A DNA stretch of 47,730 nucleotides from an uncultured Collinsella sp. (GTDB lineage: Bacteria > Actinomycetota > Coriobacteriia > Coriobacteriales > Coriobacteriaceae). Positions 7,769 through 17,261 of the stretch are shown one piece after another. The number at the start of each line of letters is the position of its first letter. The first letter of the stretch is position 1. Made by a program: the position numbers and the translations under genes. Below the pieces are notes generated by a model. It did no database searches, was not told the origin of the DNA, and worked only from the letters and a program-made list of their open reading frames with translations. The DNA is taken from assembly GCA_900541885.1 (NCBI GenBank), contig UQKW01000016.1, positions 1 through 47,730 on the forward strand, written 5' to 3'.

Positions 7769-9922
7769 TTACTGAACTTTGCTGGCGAACTCGAGGTATT
7801 GCATGCGCTGCAGCTTGTCGATCGTCGAGGTGTATGGGCTGTCTTCAGATTCCAAGTTGTAGCGCAGCCCGTCGGCACCGAGATAGCCGGCGACATTGAT
7901 GGTGGGCACATCTGACCTTGTTGCAAGCAGGGCCTTTTGATAGTCGGTGAGCGGGGCGCCGATCTTATTAAGGGTAATGGCTGCAATCTCGTTTGCCCCG
8001 ACGGTGTCGTAGACGTTGAGCTCGGTATTGCCGGCGATTTCATAGTTAGCCCAGACGAAATAGGTTGACTGATAGACACGGAAAGCGTGGCTTGCCGTAT
8101 CTTCCTGAGGGTACAGCTCGTCGTTGAGAGTCGTTGCGGCGCTCGGCTGATGGTCGCCAAAAAAGACAAGAACAACCGGTCTGCCGATATTGCGGAGCTC
8201 GTTGATAAAGTACTCGAGGTCCCGGTCGGATGCGTTGATGCAGGTGAGATAGGTGTTGAGCGCGCTATTGGCGCCCTCGCTGGCTCCCTCGACCCAATAG
8301 TTTGTCAGCTCTTCGGCGGGAACGGTGCCATAGTCGTAGCCGCCGTGATTTTGCATCGTGACGTCAAAGATGAACTGCGGCGCTCCGTCGGTTCTAAGCA
8401 GGTCGAGTATCTTGTCGTAGGTGGCGTAGTCGCATACGCCGGCATGGTAACAGGGCGCACCTTCGAAATCGCCGATTGAAAGAAAGTCTCCAAAGCCCAG
8501 CTGCTGATAGATCTTATCTCGATGGTAGTTGACGGGGTTTTGCGGGTGCATAGCGGTAGCGGTATACCCAAGCTCTTTAAGGTCCTTTGCCAGGCTGTTG
8601 ACGCCATTCATCTGATACAGCTGATAGGGGATCTTGCCTAATCCGACAAAGGCCGTTGTCGCTCCGGTCAAAAATTCGAATTCGGAGTTTGCCGTTCCGC
8701 CACCGGTGACCGAAGCGAGCATGGTGCCGCGAACAAGTGTGTCGGGAAGCGAGTTGTAGAATGCGGGGCCGGTGTACCCGGCCGCCTGGAGCTGCTCAAA
8801 GCACGAAAGGTCGCTAAAACTCTCGTTCATGACGGCAACAATCGTCGGCTTGATTTCATTGAACTGGGCAACGGCAGCCGCGCGCTGCTCGCTCGAGCCA
8901 TACGTGCTGTCGTAGGCGGCGGCGAGCTCCTGCTCGATGCTCTGCGCCTCATCGGGCGTATAGCCTTCGGGCTTCTCAATGGGCAACTCGTTGACCATTT
9001 CGGTGAACGAAGTGATAAAACCCTGAGACGTATATGTGGTGATGGGCTGCCAACGGTCAAATCCAAAATCCAGCGCCTGCTCCAAGTCGATGCTGGAAAA
9101 GCCTGAGAGCCCCACAACGGTCACTAGCAGAAAAGCGCAGAGGTTAGCGGCGATTGCGGGGAAGACATGGGTGGGCGTACGGAGCTTTCGCGGTCGGATA
9201 AGCGAAAGAAGCCCCAGGGAAATCTCCAGCAGGGCGAGAGAGGTTACGATTCCGGCGGTAAAGGTAAACTCGTATCCCTCGCTCACTTCCATTGCGGTGC
9301 CAAGGGCCAAGATATCGCTTGGCAGGATGGCTTCGCCTTTAAACGTTATGACGAAGTGCTCGGCAATGCCAAGGATGCAACAGGCGACGGGCACGAGGGC
9401 CATGACGCCTCCATGACGCTGTCCCAGCAAATAAAGGGAGAGCAGAACCGTCGCGAGCAGCCCGACGGAAAACCCGAATGAGTTGGCGGGAATGCGATAG
9501 AACGTTTCGTTACAGGCAATTTCGAGTGAAACGAACGAGAGCGCTGAAACAGCGGCGATGACAAGGATGTCACGGCAAATACAGGCAACCGTTCCCGTCG
9601 CAAGATCGGTTTGGTCGATAAGTCCCGAAACCAAGGGTTCGACAAGAAGTATGACGGCGGCAGCACCGAGCGCCGAATAAGAAAGGACCCATAGGGAACT
9701 GTCCTCATTTACGAGCAATTGATTCGTAATCCATGCAGCTACCACGCCGAGCGGGATGAGGAGCGTCGCGCACCAAAAGACGCGGGCAATGGGCGGCTTT
9801 TCATTGTGTTTGATTGAAAAATACACGCGCACGACGACGGTGGCCACGATAAGGACGGCGATGAATATGGGCAGATTGGCCATGTCGCTCGAAGTGATTT
9901 CAAGGGGGATATCTTCGGTCAT
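7769..9922 (-). CDS. LTA synthase-like membrane phosphotransferase
   Basis: A 717-residue polytopic protein of the LTA synthase/sulfatase-fold superfamily. The N-terminal half has about eight hydrophobic segments (roughly residues 10-330). The C-terminal half is an extracellular alkaline-phosphatase-like domain. Metal and catalytic motifs are visible: NESFSD near 364, the likely nucleophile Thr in GGGTANSEFEFLTG near 409, and FFGDHQPS near 590. Known relatives transfer glycerol phosphate from phosphatidylglycerol onto lipoteichoic acid or other glycans; which acceptor is used here cannot be told. The start at 9922 is supported by AGAGGAA upstream. It stands alone on the minus strand, divergent from uvrA, with an inverted repeat in its promoter region. 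Confidence 0.85.
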   Translation of the reverse strand: MTEDIPLEITSSDMANLPIFIAVLIVATVVVRVYFSIKHNEKPPIARVFWCATLLIPLGVVAAWITNQLLVNEDSSLWVLSYSALGAAAVILLVEPLVSGLIDQTDLATGTVACICRDILVIAAVSALSFVSLEIACNETFYRIPANSFGFSVGLLATVLLSLYLLGQRHGGVMALVPVACCILGIAEHFVITFKGEAILPSDILALGTAMEVSEGYEFTFTAGIVTSLALLEISLGLLSLIRPRKLRTPTHVFPAIAANLCAFLLVTVVGLSGFSSIDLEQALDFGFDRWQPITTYTSQGFITSFTEMVNELPIEKPEGYTPDEAQSIEQELAAAYDSTYGSSEQRAAAVAQFNEIKPTIVAVMNESFSDLSCFEQLQAAGYTGPAFYNSLPDTLVRGTMLASVTGGGTANSEFEFLTGATTAFVGLGKIPYQLYQMNGVNSLAKDLKELGYTATAMHPQNPVNYHRDKIYQQLGFGDFLSIGDFEGAPCYHAGVCDYATYDKILDLLRTDGAPQFIFDVTMQNHGGYDYGTVPAEELTNYWVEGASEGANSALNTYLTCINASDRDLEYFINELRNIGRPVVLVFFGDHQPSAATTLNDELYPQEDTASHAFRVYQSTYFVWANYEIAGNTELNVYDTVGANEIAAITLNKIGAPLTDYQKALLATRSDVPTINVAGYLGADGLRYNLESEDSPYTSTIDKLQRMQYLEFASKVQ

Positions 9923-9934
9923 GGACGTTCCTCT

Positions 9935-9972
9935 GTTACAGCAAACTAAGTTCAGTATTAGATTACTGTAAC
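9935..9972. promoter_or_regulatory. Inverted repeat upstream of LTA synthase-like gene
   Basis: GTTACAG (9935-9941) and CTGTAAC (9966-9972) form a perfect 7-bp inverted repeat with 24 bases between, ending 13 bases before the minus-strand ATG. The AT-rich interior could hold the -10. It may be an operator or a 5' UTR stem; the sequence does not decide. Confidence 0.35.
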
Positions 9973-10040
9973 CTCTCCACGGTATTTCGAGAAACAAAGC
10001 ACCCGATACGCAAAGCTAAAGGTCTGCGAATCTTGTATTA

Positions 10041-10054
10041 CGAACATCTGTGCG
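10041..10054. promoter_or_regulatory. LexA (SOS) box upstream of uvrA
   Basis: CGAACATCTGTGCG matches the Gram-positive/actinobacterial LexA consensus CGAAC-N4-GTTCG at all but one base (G for T in the second half). It lies 62-75 bases upstream of the uvrA ATG, the usual place for SOS control of this gene. Confidence 0.7.
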
Positions 10055-10115
10055 CGTCGAGTGCGCTAAACTCATCGGCAGTATGATTCGATGCAATAGG
10101 AGGCAAGGAGCTTCC

Positions 10116-12995
10116 ATGTCTGATTCTTCTATCGTTATTCGCGGCGCTCGTGAGCACAACCTCCGCGATATCGATGTTTCCATTCCGCGTGACCAACTCG
10201 TGGTCATTACCGGTCTTTCTGGCTCGGGCAAGAGCTCGCTGGCATTTGACACTATCTATGCCGAGGGCCAGCGTCGATACGTCGAGAGCCTTTCGAGCTA
10301 TGCGCGCCAGTTCTTGGGCCAGATGGACAAACCCGACTTGGATTCAATCGACGGCCTTTCGCCGGCGGTGTCGATCGACCAAAAGACGACGTCTAAAAAC
10401 CCTCGCTCGACGGTTGGCACCGTAACCGAGATTTATGACTATCTGCGCCTGCTGTTCGCCCGTGTGGGCACCCCGCACTGTCCCGAATGCGGCCGCGTCA
10501 TTGAGCGCCAGACGACCGACCAGGTTGCCGACAAGGTCTTGGCGGCGGGGGAGGGCCGCCGCGCGTTTGTGCTGGCACCGGTGGTGCGCGGGCGAAAAGG
10601 CGAGTACTCCAAACTGTTTGAGGACCTTCGCGCCGAGGGCTTTAGCCGCGTGCGTGTCGACGGTGAAGTGCGCTCGCTCGACGATCCGATCGATCTGGAC
10701 AAGAAGTTCAAGCACGATATCGAGGTCGTGGTCGATCGCATCGTGATCCGTGAGAACTCTCTGGGCCGTATAGCCGAGTCTGTTGAGCAGGCGACCGCGC
10801 TGGCTCACGGCAATGTAAACGTGTACATGCTGCCCGATCGTGATGCTCCCGAGGGGACCGAGGGCGAGCTGCTGGAGTATTCGTTAGCCTTGGCGTGCCC
10901 GGAGCATGGTCACTCCATTGACGATCTTCAACCGCGTGATTTTTCGTTCAACGCTCCCTATGGCGCATGTCCTGAGTGCGACGGCCTGGGCTTTAAGAAA
11001 ACCGTTGATGCCGAGGCGCTGATCGAGGACCCCTCGAAGTCCATTGCCGACGGAGTCTTTGGTAGTCTGTTCGGCAATTCGAACTACTATCCGCAGATTT
11101 TTGCTGCGGTCTGCAAACACTTTAAGGTGAGCGCCGATACGCCGTGGGAGGACTTGCCTCCTCGCGTGCGTCGTGCATTCTTGGATGGCCTGGGCGATAC
11201 GAAGATCTCGGTCGACTACCAAAAGCTCGACGGACGTCGCAGCCAGTGGGATACCAAGTTTTCGGGCGTTCGCAACATCCTGTACGAACGCTATACCGAG
11301 ACGACGAACGAGAACACCAAGGCGCGCCTGGAGAAGTACATTCGCGAGGAGCCGTGCTCGAGCTGCCACGGCGCTCGTTTGCGCCCTGAGATGCTCGCCG
11401 TCACCGTGGGCGGCAAGTCCATTTACGAGGTTTGTTGCCTGTCGTGCCGTGAATCGCTCGAGTTTTTTGAGGGCCTGGAACTCACCGAGCGCCAACAGTT
11501 TATCGGCGGCCGTATCGTCAAGGAAATCCTGGAGCGCTTGCGTTTTCTGGTCGATGTTGGACTCGACTATCTGACGCTCGATCGTGCCTCGGCGACGCTT
11601 TCCGGTGGCGAGGCGCAGCGTATTCGACTGGCAACGCAGATCGGCGCGGGTCTCATGGGCGTGCTCTATATTCTGGACGAGCCCTCGATCGGTCTTCATC
11701 AGCGTGACAACGAGCGCCTGATTAAGACGCTCGAGCGCCTGCGCGATATCGGCAATACCGTTATCGTCGTCGAACACGACGAGGATACAATCCGTGCCGC
11801 CGATTACGTGATCGACATGGGGCCCGGCGCCGGCGTCAACGGCGGACACGTAGTCGCGGCGGGAACGCCTGCCGATATCATGGCGTGTCCCGAGTCGATG
11901 ACGGGCGCTTATCTGACCGGTAAACGAATGATCCGGGTGCCTGATGAACGGCGCAAGCCCGGTCGCGGCTGCCTTAAAATTACGGGCGCTCGAGCCAACA
12001 ACCTCAAAAACGTTACTGCCAAAATCGAGTTTGGTACGCTTACGGTTGTTACCGGCGTGTCGGGATCGGGCAAGAGCTCCCTGGTTACCGACACCATTGC
12101 GCCTGCCCTTACGAATGCCATTCACCGCTCGACGCGCCCTGTGGGTCCGTATAAAAAAATCGAGGGCATCGAGTGCATCGATAAGGTTATCGATATCGAC
12201 CAGTCGCCGATTGGCCGCACGCCGCGCTCCAACCCTGCTACCTATATCGGCCTGTGGGATGATCTTCGCGCGCTGTTTGCGAGTACGCCGGAGTCGAAGG
12301 CGCGCGGCTACTCGCCGGGTCGTTTCTCCTTTAATGTGAGTGGCGGGCGCTGTGAGGCGTGCAAGGGCGATGGGCAGATTAAGATCGAGATGCACTTCCT
12401 TCCCGATATCTACGTTCCCTGCGAAGTTTGCGGCGGTAAACGCTACAACCGCGAGACACTCGAGGTCACCTACCGTGGCAAGACCATCTCGGACGTGCTC
12501 GACATGAGCGTCACCGAGGCGCTGGCCTTCTTTGGGAATATCCCGCAGATCAAGCGAAAGCTCCAGACGCTGTACGATGTAGGCTTGGGCTACGTGAGCC
12601 TGGGCCAGCCCGCCACGACGCTCTCGGGCGGCGAGGCGCAGCGTGTGAAGCTCGCCAAGGAGCTTCATCGACGCCAGACGGGCAAGACGTTCTATATTTT
12701 GGACGAGCCGACGACCGGTCTTCATTTTGAGGACGTCCGCCAGCTGCTCGATGTGCTGCAGCGCTTGGTCGATGCGGGCAACACGGTGCTGGTGATTGAG
12801 CACAACCTTGATGTCATCAAGGTTGCCGACCGCCTGATCGATATGGGTCCCGAGGGCGGTAACGGCGGCGGAACCGTCGTGGTTTCGGGCACACCGGAGC
12901 AGGTTGCGGACTGTCCGCAGAGTTATACGGGCAAGTTTTTGGCGCCTTTGCTCAGGCGTGACCGGGAGCGTCAGGCTCAACTTGATGCTCAATAA
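10116..12995 (+). CDS. uvrA: Excinuclease ABC subunit A
   Basis: UvrA is the dimeric ABC-type ATPase that scans DNA for bulky lesions and loads UvrB. The 959-residue protein has two ATPase modules. The first has GLSGSGKSSLAFDT near residue 35 and LSGGEAQRIRLATQIG with LDEPSIGLHQRD. The second has GVSGSGKSSLVTD and LSGGEAQRVKLAKELH with LDEPTTGLHFED. Cysteine pairs for zinc are present as CPECGRVI, CSSCHGARL, and CEACKGDGQ with CEVCGGKRY. The insertion that binds UvrB is of ordinary length. The ATG at 10116 is chosen for AGGAGGCAAGGAG upstream. A LexA box in the promoter region indicates DNA-damage induction. Confidence 0.98.
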   Translation: MSDSSIVIRGAREHNLRDIDVSIPRDQLVVITGLSGSGKSSLAFDTIYAEGQRRYVESLSSYARQFLGQMDKPDLDSIDGLSPAVSIDQKTTSKNPRSTVGTVTEIYDYLRLLFARVGTPHCPECGRVIERQTTDQVADKVLAAGEGRRAFVLAPVVRGRKGEYSKLFEDLRAEGFSRVRVDGEVRSLDDPIDLDKKFKHDIEVVVDRIVIRENSLGRIAESVEQATALAHGNVNVYMLPDRDAPEGTEGELLEYSLALACPEHGHSIDDLQPRDFSFNAPYGACPECDGLGFKKTVDAEALIEDPSKSIADGVFGSLFGNSNYYPQIFAAVCKHFKVSADTPWEDLPPRVRRAFLDGLGDTKISVDYQKLDGRRSQWDTKFSGVRNILYERYTETTNENTKARLEKYIREEPCSSCHGARLRPEMLAVTVGGKSIYEVCCLSCRESLEFFEGLELTERQQFIGGRIVKEILERLRFLVDVGLDYLTLDRASATLSGGEAQRIRLATQIGAGLMGVLYILDEPSIGLHQRDNERLIKTLERLRDIGNTVIVVEHDEDTIRAADYVIDMGPGAGVNGGHVVAAGTPADIMACPESMTGAYLTGKRMIRVPDERRKPGRGCLKITGARANNLKNVTAKIEFGTLTVVTGVSGSGKSSLVTDTIAPALTNAIHRSTRPVGPYKKIEGIECIDKVIDIDQSPIGRTPRSNPATYIGLWDDLRALFASTPESKARGYSPGRFSFNVSGGRCEACKGDGQIKIEMHFLPDIYVPCEVCGGKRYNRETLEVTYRGKTISDVLDMSVTEALAFFGNIPQIKRKLQTLYDVGLGYVSLGQPATTLSGGEAQRVKLAKELHRRQTGKTFYILDEPTTGLHFEDVRQLLDVLQRLVDAGNTVLVIEHNLDVIKVADRLIDMGPEGGNGGGTVVVSGTPEQVADCPQSYTGKFLAPLLRRDRERQAQLDAQ

Positions 12996-13015
12996 ATAGG
13001 CGATTCAGTTTATGG

Positions 13016-13050
13016 GCGCCATCGACTCCTTGTGATTCGATGGCGCTTGC
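13016..13050 (+). terminator. Hairpin after uvrA, possible weak terminator
   Basis: A perfect 10-bp stem, GCGCCATCGA (13016-13025) with 13037-13046, 11-base loop. It is followed by TTGCTGT rather than a T run, so termination may be partial. Confidence 0.5.
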
Positions 13051-13127
13051 TGTGCCGAAGTGACGTATGCAGCCGAATTGGACATATACTTAATCTTTGC
13101 GTCCGAATGCGAGGGAAAGGATATGTC

Positions 13128-13628
13128 ATGGCAAAGGCTGTAAAGACGCCAAAAACCAATGCGATGCGCGAGCTGGAAAGCGCCGGCATTTCCTATGTTC
13201 TACATACGTACGAAGACGATGGTGATGAGTCAGTGGGCCTGGGGGTCGCGATTTCGGAGCAGCTTGGCGAGGAGCCCGGTCAAGGATTTAAGACCTTGGT
13301 CTGCGTGACGCCGTCCAACGACCATGTCGTGTGCTGCATCCCTGTTGCCGATGAGCTCGATCTAAAGTCCGCCGCGCGTGCCGCGGGGGAGAAGTCCTTG
13401 GTTATGATGCATGTGAAGGATTTGCTTGCGGCGACTGGCTACGTTCGCGGCGGCTGCAGCCCGGTCGGTATGAAAAAACGCTACCGGACGCTCATTGATG
13501 AGACGTGTGTCCTTTGGGATACCATTTTTATTTCGGGAGGCAAGCGTGGTTATCAGCTCGAGCTTGCACCCGATGATTTAATTGCATTTTGCGGGGCGAC
13601 GGTTGCCGCGATTACGAGAGAGGACTGA
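13128..13628 (+). CDS. ybaK: YbaK-type Cys-tRNA(Pro) deacylase
   Basis: A 166-residue protein of the YbaK/EbsC family, which hydrolyses Cys-tRNA(Pro) made in error by prolyl-tRNA synthetase. Family features are the N-terminal helix TNAMRELESAGISYVLHTYE, the core FKTLVCVTPSNDHVVCCIPVADELDLK with the catalytic-site Lys region, and the signature YVRGGCSPVGMKKRYRTLID. The length is standard. The start at 13128 is supported by GAGGGAAAGG. A TATACT -10 lies at 13085-13090 with a poor -35. It ends three bases before murJ, so the two, and probably uvrC, are co-transcribed. Confidence 0.92.
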   Translation: MAKAVKTPKTNAMRELESAGISYVLHTYEDDGDESVGLGVAISEQLGEEPGQGFKTLVCVTPSNDHVVCCIPVADELDLKSAARAAGEKSLVMMHVKDLLAATGYVRGGCSPVGMKKRYRTLIDETCVLWDTIFISGGKRGYQLELAPDDLIAFCGATVAAITRED

Positions 13629-13631
13629 GCG

Positions 13632-15314
13632 ATGCCGCAGGAAGAATTGAAGCGCGGAGCTCATTTTGCAAAAGAATCTGCGCCTCAGACACCCTCATCC
13701 GAAGCTTCTTCGTCGCGAGATGACACTGACGACATGGGCTCGTCGGACTACTCCACGGTTGGTCGTTCCGCCGGGCTTATGACCATCCTGACTATCGTGT
13801 CTCGCGTCACCGGTTTTATCCGCACGTGGGCAATGGCGGCCGCTATCGGCATGTCGCTACTCTCGTCCTCCTATCAGGTCGCCAACAACCTGCCCAATAT
13901 GCTCTACGAACTCGTGATGGGTGGCATGCTCGTGACGGCGTTTTTGCCCGTGTACATGGGCGTGAGGCGTGAGCAGGGTCGCGAGGCCTCGAACGAGTAC
14001 GTGGGCAACCTGCTCGGCATTCTGCTTTTAGTGCTGGGTGGCATTTCGTTGCTGGGGACCGTGTTCGCCCCGGGCTTTATCTGGACGCAATCGTTCCTTT
14101 CGGGTGACGGTGGCAGCATGGATACCGCTGCGTTCATGTTCCGTTTCTTTGCCATCCAGATTCTGTTTTATGGTTTGGGCTCGGTGTTCTCGGGCGTTCT
14201 CAACGCACACCGCGACTACTTCTGGTCGACGTTTGCCCCGGTCCTCAACAATGTGATCGTCATTGCGAGCTTTATGGGTTTTGCGCCCGTGTCCGCACAG
14301 TTTGGCGAACGTGCCGGCATCATCTTGATTGCGGCCGGTACGACCCTCGGTGTCTTTGTTCAGATGGCATGTCAGATTCCCGCGCTTGGCAAGCACGGCG
14401 TGCATCCCCATATCCATATCGACTTTAAGGACCCCGCGCTGCGCCAGACGATTGCGCTCGGTATCCCGACGCTGCTCGCCACGGTGTGCATGTTTGTCTC
14501 GACTTCTATCACCAACGCTGCCGCGCTGGTGGTCCAGCCCGAGACGGGTCCTTCCGTCATCGCCTATGCGCGCCTGTGGTACACGCTGCCCTACGCGCTG
14601 ATTGCCGCCTCGCTTTCGACGGCGCTCTATACCGAGCTCTCTCATGACGCACAGGAGAAGGATTACGACAGCGTTCGCACGGGCATTTCGCGTGGCGTCG
14701 CCCAGATGCTGTTCTTCCTGATTCCGTTCGCACTGTACCTGATTGTCTTCGCACGTCCGCTCAATATGATCTACTGTGCTGGCAAGTTCGATGAATCCGG
14801 CGTGGCGCTGGTGTCCGAGTACCTTGTCTACCTGGCGCTCTCGCTGCCGCTCTACGGCGTGGTCGTGTTGATGCAGAAGAGCTTCTCTGCCTTGCTCGAC
14901 ATGAAGCCCTATAGCCGCTATTGCCTGTATTCCGCCATCGGCCAGGCCGGCTCGGTTCTGCTGTTTGGCGTTGTGCTGGGCTTCGGTATGCCGGCAATCG
15001 CGCTTTCGTATGTCGTCGACTACGTGATCTTGGTCGGCTGTTCGCTGTGGTGGCTGCGTCGTCGCCTGCGTGGCCTTCAGGTCAAATCTATCCTACATGG
15101 CGGTTTCTTTGGCCTTTTGCTCGGTGGCCTAGGTGCTGCCGCAGGCGCCGGCGTCATGTGGGCGCTTGAACACTTTGTCGGGGCACTTGGCGGCTCGATT
15201 CTGATTACTCTTGGCTACGTTTGCGTTGCGGGTGTCGCCTCGCTTGTTGTTACCTTTGGCCTTGCCGTCGTCCTTAAGATGCCCGAGGTCTCGGCGCTGC
15301 TTCGTCGCAAGTAG
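13632..15314 (+). CDS. murJ: Lipid II flippase MurJ (MviN family)
   Basis: MurJ flips the lipid-linked peptidoglycan precursor lipid II across the plasma membrane. The 560-residue protein has the MviN/MATE-like fold: about 14 hydrophobic segments after a polar, Ser/Asp-rich N-terminal extension of about 50 residues. Family motifs include TILTIVSRVTGFIRTWAMA, NNLPNMLYELVMGGMLVTAFLPVY, and FFAIQILFYGLGSVFSGVLNAHRDYFW. The loops keep several Arg and Asp residues of the kind needed in the central cavity. The cytoplasmic extension is not part of the transporter core and its role is unknown. It starts 3 bases after the ybaK stop and its TAG directly abuts the uvrC GTG. Confidence 0.94.
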   Translation: MPQEELKRGAHFAKESAPQTPSSEASSSRDDTDDMGSSDYSTVGRSAGLMTILTIVSRVTGFIRTWAMAAAIGMSLLSSSYQVANNLPNMLYELVMGGMLVTAFLPVYMGVRREQGREASNEYVGNLLGILLLVLGGISLLGTVFAPGFIWTQSFLSGDGGSMDTAAFMFRFFAIQILFYGLGSVFSGVLNAHRDYFWSTFAPVLNNVIVIASFMGFAPVSAQFGERAGIILIAAGTTLGVFVQMACQIPALGKHGVHPHIHIDFKDPALRQTIALGIPTLLATVCMFVSTSITNAAALVVQPETGPSVIAYARLWYTLPYALIAASLSTALYTELSHDAQEKDYDSVRTGISRGVAQMLFFLIPFALYLIVFARPLNMIYCAGKFDESGVALVSEYLVYLALSLPLYGVVVLMQKSFSALLDMKPYSRYCLYSAIGQAGSVLLFGVVLGFGMPAIALSYVVDYVILVGCSLWWLRRRLRGLQVKSILHGGFFGLLLGGLGAAAGAGVMWALEHFVGALGGSILITLGYVCVAGVASLVVTFGLAVVLKMPEVSALLRRK

Positions 15315-17261
15315 GTGCGCGTGGCCGGTCACGACAACATACCAACGCTTGCCGAGCAGGTTTCGCGCGTTCCCACACAGCCCGGATGCTACCTTTGGAA
15401 GGATGCCAAGGGCGATGTCATCTACGTGGGCAAGGCGAAAAACCTGCGCGCCCGCATGCGTCAATACGTGACACTGCAGGATGAGCGTCAAAAGATCCCG
15501 CTGATGATGCAGCTGGTGGCGAGCTTTGACTACATCGTTGTCGAAACCGAGCATGAGGCGCTTGTACTCGAGCGCAACCTGATCGGCCAGTACCATCCGT
15601 ACTTTAACGTCGACCTCAAGGATGACAAGAGCTACCCCTTTATCGCCATTACAAAGGGCGACCTGTATCCCGCGATCAAATACACGCGTGAGCGTCATAA
15701 GCCGGGAACGCGCTATTTTGGACCCTATACCGATAGCCGTGCGGCACGTGAGACGATAGATACGCTGCGCAAGGTTATCCCCATCTGCTCTGCATCCTGT
15801 GCGGAGTGGCGTCGTTGTCGCCGTACCATCGAGTCCCACAAGGGCGAGGAAGACATCGTCAATATGATTTGCGCACAAAACGGGCGTCCCTGCTTTGACT
15901 ACCATGTCGGGCGCGGCCCGGGTGCGTGTGTCGGCGCGATTTCCCCGGCAGACTATGCCAAGAACGTCAAGCGTGTCGAGCGCTTTTTGTCGGGCCATCG
16001 CAAGGATGTCGTCGATGAGCTGACCTCCGAGATGACGGATGCCGCCGAGGCGCTCGACTTTGAGCGCGCGGCACGCGTCAAACGTCGTTTGGAGGTCATC
16101 AGGGGTCTGGACGATCGTCAGCAAGTCGTTTTTCCCTCCAGTGTCGATATCGATGTCATCGGGTTCTATCGCGAGGAGACCATCTCCGCCGCTTGCGTCT
16201 TCGTCGTTCGCGAGGGCCGAACAGTTCGCACCTGCGAGTTCATTCTCGACAAGGGTCTTGATGTTGACGAGGAAGAGCTCCAGTCGGGCTTTCTTAAGCG
16301 CTATTACGACGAGACGGCTGATATTCCAGCTGAGGTCAACCTCTCTGTCGAGCTTGAGGATGCGGAGGCGCTGGGGGAGTGGCTTGCAGGCAAGCGCGAG
16401 CGTTCCTGCCATCTCCATAGGCCGCAGCGTGGCGAAAAGCACCGTCTGCTCGATATGGCATCCAAAAATGCGCGCCATGCCCTCATGCGCTACATGATGC
16501 GAACGGGGTACGCTGACGACCGCACCAATCAAGCGCTCCTGGAGCTCGAAAGTGCGTTGGCGCTGCCATCGCCGCCGTTGCGTATCGAGTGCTTCGATAT
16601 CTCTACACTGCATGGCACCTTTACGGTCGCCTCGATGGTGGTGTTTACCAACGGGCGCGCCGACAAGAGCCAGTACCGTCGTTTTAAAATTCAGGCCGAA
16701 TTGGACGAGGCAAACGACTTCGTGTCGATGTCCGAGGTTTTGGGACGACGCTATGCTCCCGAGCGCATGGCCGACGAGCGCTTTGGCTCGCGCCCCGATT
16801 TGCTCGTTGTCGATGGCGGTAAGCCGCAATTGACCGCTGCGATCAAGCAACTTGAGGCTCTTGGGCTCGATATACCAGTTTGTGGCTTGGCGAAGGCCGA
16901 CGAGGAAGTTTTTGTGCCTTGGGACGAGACTCCTGTCGTGCTGCCGACCGGGTCTGCTTCGCTCTATCTAATTAAACAGGTACGCGATGAGTCCCACCGA
17001 TTTGCCATCACGTTCCACCGTGAGTTGCGCGATAAAGCCATGACGGTTTCGGTACTCGATGACGTTCCGGGCGTGGGACCCACCAGAAAACGTGCCCTTA
17101 TGCGCCATTTTGGCTCGATGAAGCGTTTGCGCGCGGCGAGCGAGCAAGAGATCGCGGAAGTTCGCGGCATACCTGCCGATGTTGCCAAGGCGGTCCACGA
17201 GGCGCTCGTTGCATGGAATGCCGAGCGCGCCGAGGCGGCGGCTGGCCATTCCGATAGCTAA
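15315..17261 (+). CDS. uvrC: Excinuclease ABC subunit C
   Basis: UvrC makes the 3' and then 5' incisions at a UvrB-marked lesion. The 648-residue protein has the N-terminal GIY-YIG nuclease (about 15-95; GCYLWKD, IYVGKAKNLRARMRQYV), a Cys cluster region (ICSASCAEWRRC ... CFDY) that may bind Fe-S, a UVR motif near 238-265 (ALDFERAARVKRRLE), the RNase H-like endonuclease (IECFDISTLHGT near 425, LLVVDGGKPQL near 498), and C-terminal tandem helix-hairpin-helix (DVPGVGPTRKRALMRHFGS). The start is GTG at 15315 directly after the murJ TAG, or GTG at 15321; neither has a strong ribosome binding site, which fits coupling to murJ. Confidence 0.97.
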   Translation: MRVAGHDNIPTLAEQVSRVPTQPGCYLWKDAKGDVIYVGKAKNLRARMRQYVTLQDERQKIPLMMQLVASFDYIVVETEHEALVLERNLIGQYHPYFNVDLKDDKSYPFIAITKGDLYPAIKYTRERHKPGTRYFGPYTDSRAARETIDTLRKVIPICSASCAEWRRCRRTIESHKGEEDIVNMICAQNGRPCFDYHVGRGPGACVGAISPADYAKNVKRVERFLSGHRKDVVDELTSEMTDAAEALDFERAARVKRRLEVIRGLDDRQQVVFPSSVDIDVIGFYREETISAACVFVVREGRTVRTCEFILDKGLDVDEEELQSGFLKRYYDETADIPAEVNLSVELEDAEALGEWLAGKRERSCHLHRPQRGEKHRLLDMASKNARHALMRYMMRTGYADDRTNQALLELESALALPSPPLRIECFDISTLHGTFTVASMVVFTNGRADKSQYRRFKIQAELDEANDFVSMSEVLGRRYAPERMADERFGSRPDLLVVDGGKPQLTAAIKQLEALGLDIPVCGLAKADEEVFVPWDETPVVLPTGSASLYLIKQVRDESHRFAITFHRELRDKAMTVSVLDDVPGVGPTRKRALMRHFGSMKRLRAASEQEIAEVRGIPADVAKAVHEALVAWNAERAEAAAGHSDS

